Origin: Branchiostoma floridae
Lineage: Eukaryota; Chordata; Leptocardii; Amphioxiformes; Branchiostomatidae
Direction of reading: 5' to 3'
Length of the DNA stretch: 64,000 nucleotides
NCBI RefSeq assembly: GCF_000003815.2
Contig: NC_049979.1
Span: 28,268,249 to 28,332,248, forward strand
Shown in pieces: positions 62,838 through 64,000 of this stretch. The stretch's first letter is position 1; each line of letters begins with the position of its first letter. Position numbers and translations under genes: made by a program. The notes below the pieces were generated by a model. That model worked only from the letters and a program-made list of their open reading frames with translations, made no database searches and was not told the origin of the DNA.

Positions 62838-63190
62838 CCATATCACTGGCATGGTGAAATATATTGTATTCGTAATGTTTCTTCTTTCTTTCTTCTCCTG
62901 TCAAATCTTCAAAACACGTTATCTCCGTCGTTCCTGGACTGAATGATCTGAAATTTGGCACAAGGGTAGAGTGGGCAAATACCCCGACGCTTTTTTGTTC
63001 ATTTTTTTTATATCTGCCTCTAAAATGATTTTATTGTTGTTTCATTATAATTTTTTTACCAAAACGGAATATTTGGCCCCCTGTACCCTAGTATTACAAT
63101 TGAATTACCCGAAATTCGGTATAGATAGGCATTAGATAGTTGGTAAAATGACCCATGTAAAATTTTTGGCATCAACTACTTTAAAATGCT
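62838..63190 (-). mobile_element. Short reversed relative of the 56.3-kb insertion
   Basis: Starts ATATTTCAGCCAT, then GGTGAAATATATTG, CTTTCTTTCTTC and later GACCCATGTA, matching the complement of 57400-56410 without the tandem units. Confidence 0.6.
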
Positions 63191-64000
63191 TAATTTCAGC
63201 ATTTTTTTCTGAGTGGAAATTGATTTTCTTTCGGTCTCCAACTGTGACCTTTCGGACGTTTACCCCAGAGCCCCACACCTGCGCGGCGTAGAGCCGGTAG
63301 CAAGAGTTTAGTTCAGTTAATGAGCCAGCCAATCAGCGAAGAGGAAGGCGAAGGCTAAGCAAAATTCATAAGCGGACCACACAATCCGATATATACATGG
63401 ATATTATGACAATACAGCGGCCGTATGTCACTCTGCGCCCGGGTTGAATCGTAGTTTGCGAGGATTTGGAGTTTGCAACAGGGTTATTTGGGTGGTAGCT
63501 ATGGTACGCATGCTTTGAACGTCTTTGTCAATGAGTTTAGGAACATTGCGCATGGCAATATAAATCATTTTCGTTAGATTTGACTTTGGCAGGGTCAGTT
63601 GAGACAATCGAGAAAATGTTACTTGGCGAGAAATAGCGGGAAAATTGAACAGTTTGTGTTTAGTTTTGATACGTAAGTTTGACAGTGGCGAGAATGATTA
63701 TTATCTCATCAATATTTCTCTTCAGAATTGTTTGAACTGTAAATGTAAATAATTGGCTTACCTGTGCAATGTTTATATGAATAAAGATCAGTGGGTACTG
63801 AAATAAATTGTAACGTGTAACTTGTAAAATGTGTAACGTATTGCCCATAGTCAATAGATCAGCATTTTCTCTATAGTGGCCACCTGTCTTAAATAGTGGC
63901 CACATTTCTCTCACTGGACTGGAAAAAAGCGCTTTATTTTCTTCCGAGAAAATATAGGTATTTCTAGTCTTGTTGTTGTTTGAAATAAACTTTCAACATT

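Overview
The window reads as genomic DNA of an intron-rich invertebrate deuterostome, most likely an amphioxus (Branchiostoma). This is inferred from short multi-intron exons with GT/AG borders, a chordate-like SIDT protein, a lineage-specific EGF/Ig receptor tyrosine kinase, a fibrinogen-domain gene, and very many small inverted-repeat elements. No species-diagnostic marker was tested. Genes were built by hand from splice consensus, reading-phase continuity and family resemblance.

Layout. (1) 1190-38095, plus strand: a SID1 transmembrane family gene (SIDT1/2 type). 26 coding exons join in phase into 779 residues. The 5' exons with the signal peptide lie outside the window. Its introns are loaded with repeats, above all the 11.3-kb intron 21744-33065, which holds a LINE reverse transcriptase, a hAT-type inverted-repeat element, an unusual element with subterminal direct repeats, a 59-bp near-perfect palindrome, and two inverted copies of a PstI-palindrome repeat. 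(2) 43655-47019, minus strand: a three-exon EcKinase-like (CHK kinase-like) gene of 399 residues. A hAT-type MITE sits exactly at one of its splice donors. (3) 51531-54788, minus strand: a two-exon receptor tyrosine kinase of 962 residues (signal peptide, cadherin-like region, EGF, Ig-like, three EGF repeats, membrane segment, kinase), with an intronic stop and polyA signal that could give a kinase-less form. (4) 57508-59731, plus strand: a three-exon fibrinogen-related gene of 327 residues. (5) 62252-62361, plus strand: first coding exon of a second, tandem fibrinogen-related paralogue that runs off the window.

The blocks upstream of the two fibrinogen-related genes belong to a repeated family of four copies, each carrying a conserved AG|GTAAGA donor. 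These may be non-coding first exons or promoters. Paralogous empty sites in these blocks let insertions be read directly.

No operon-like logic links the genes. They act separately: dsRNA/cholesterol or lysosomal membrane function (SIDT), small-molecule phosphorylation (EcKinase fold), cell signalling (RTK), secreted lectin-like recognition (FReD). The most notable signals are the TSD that duplicates a splice donor, the possible kinase-less receptor form, altered catalytic motifs in both kinase-fold proteins, the duplicated first-exon blocks, and several inverted-repeat elements with readable target-site duplications.
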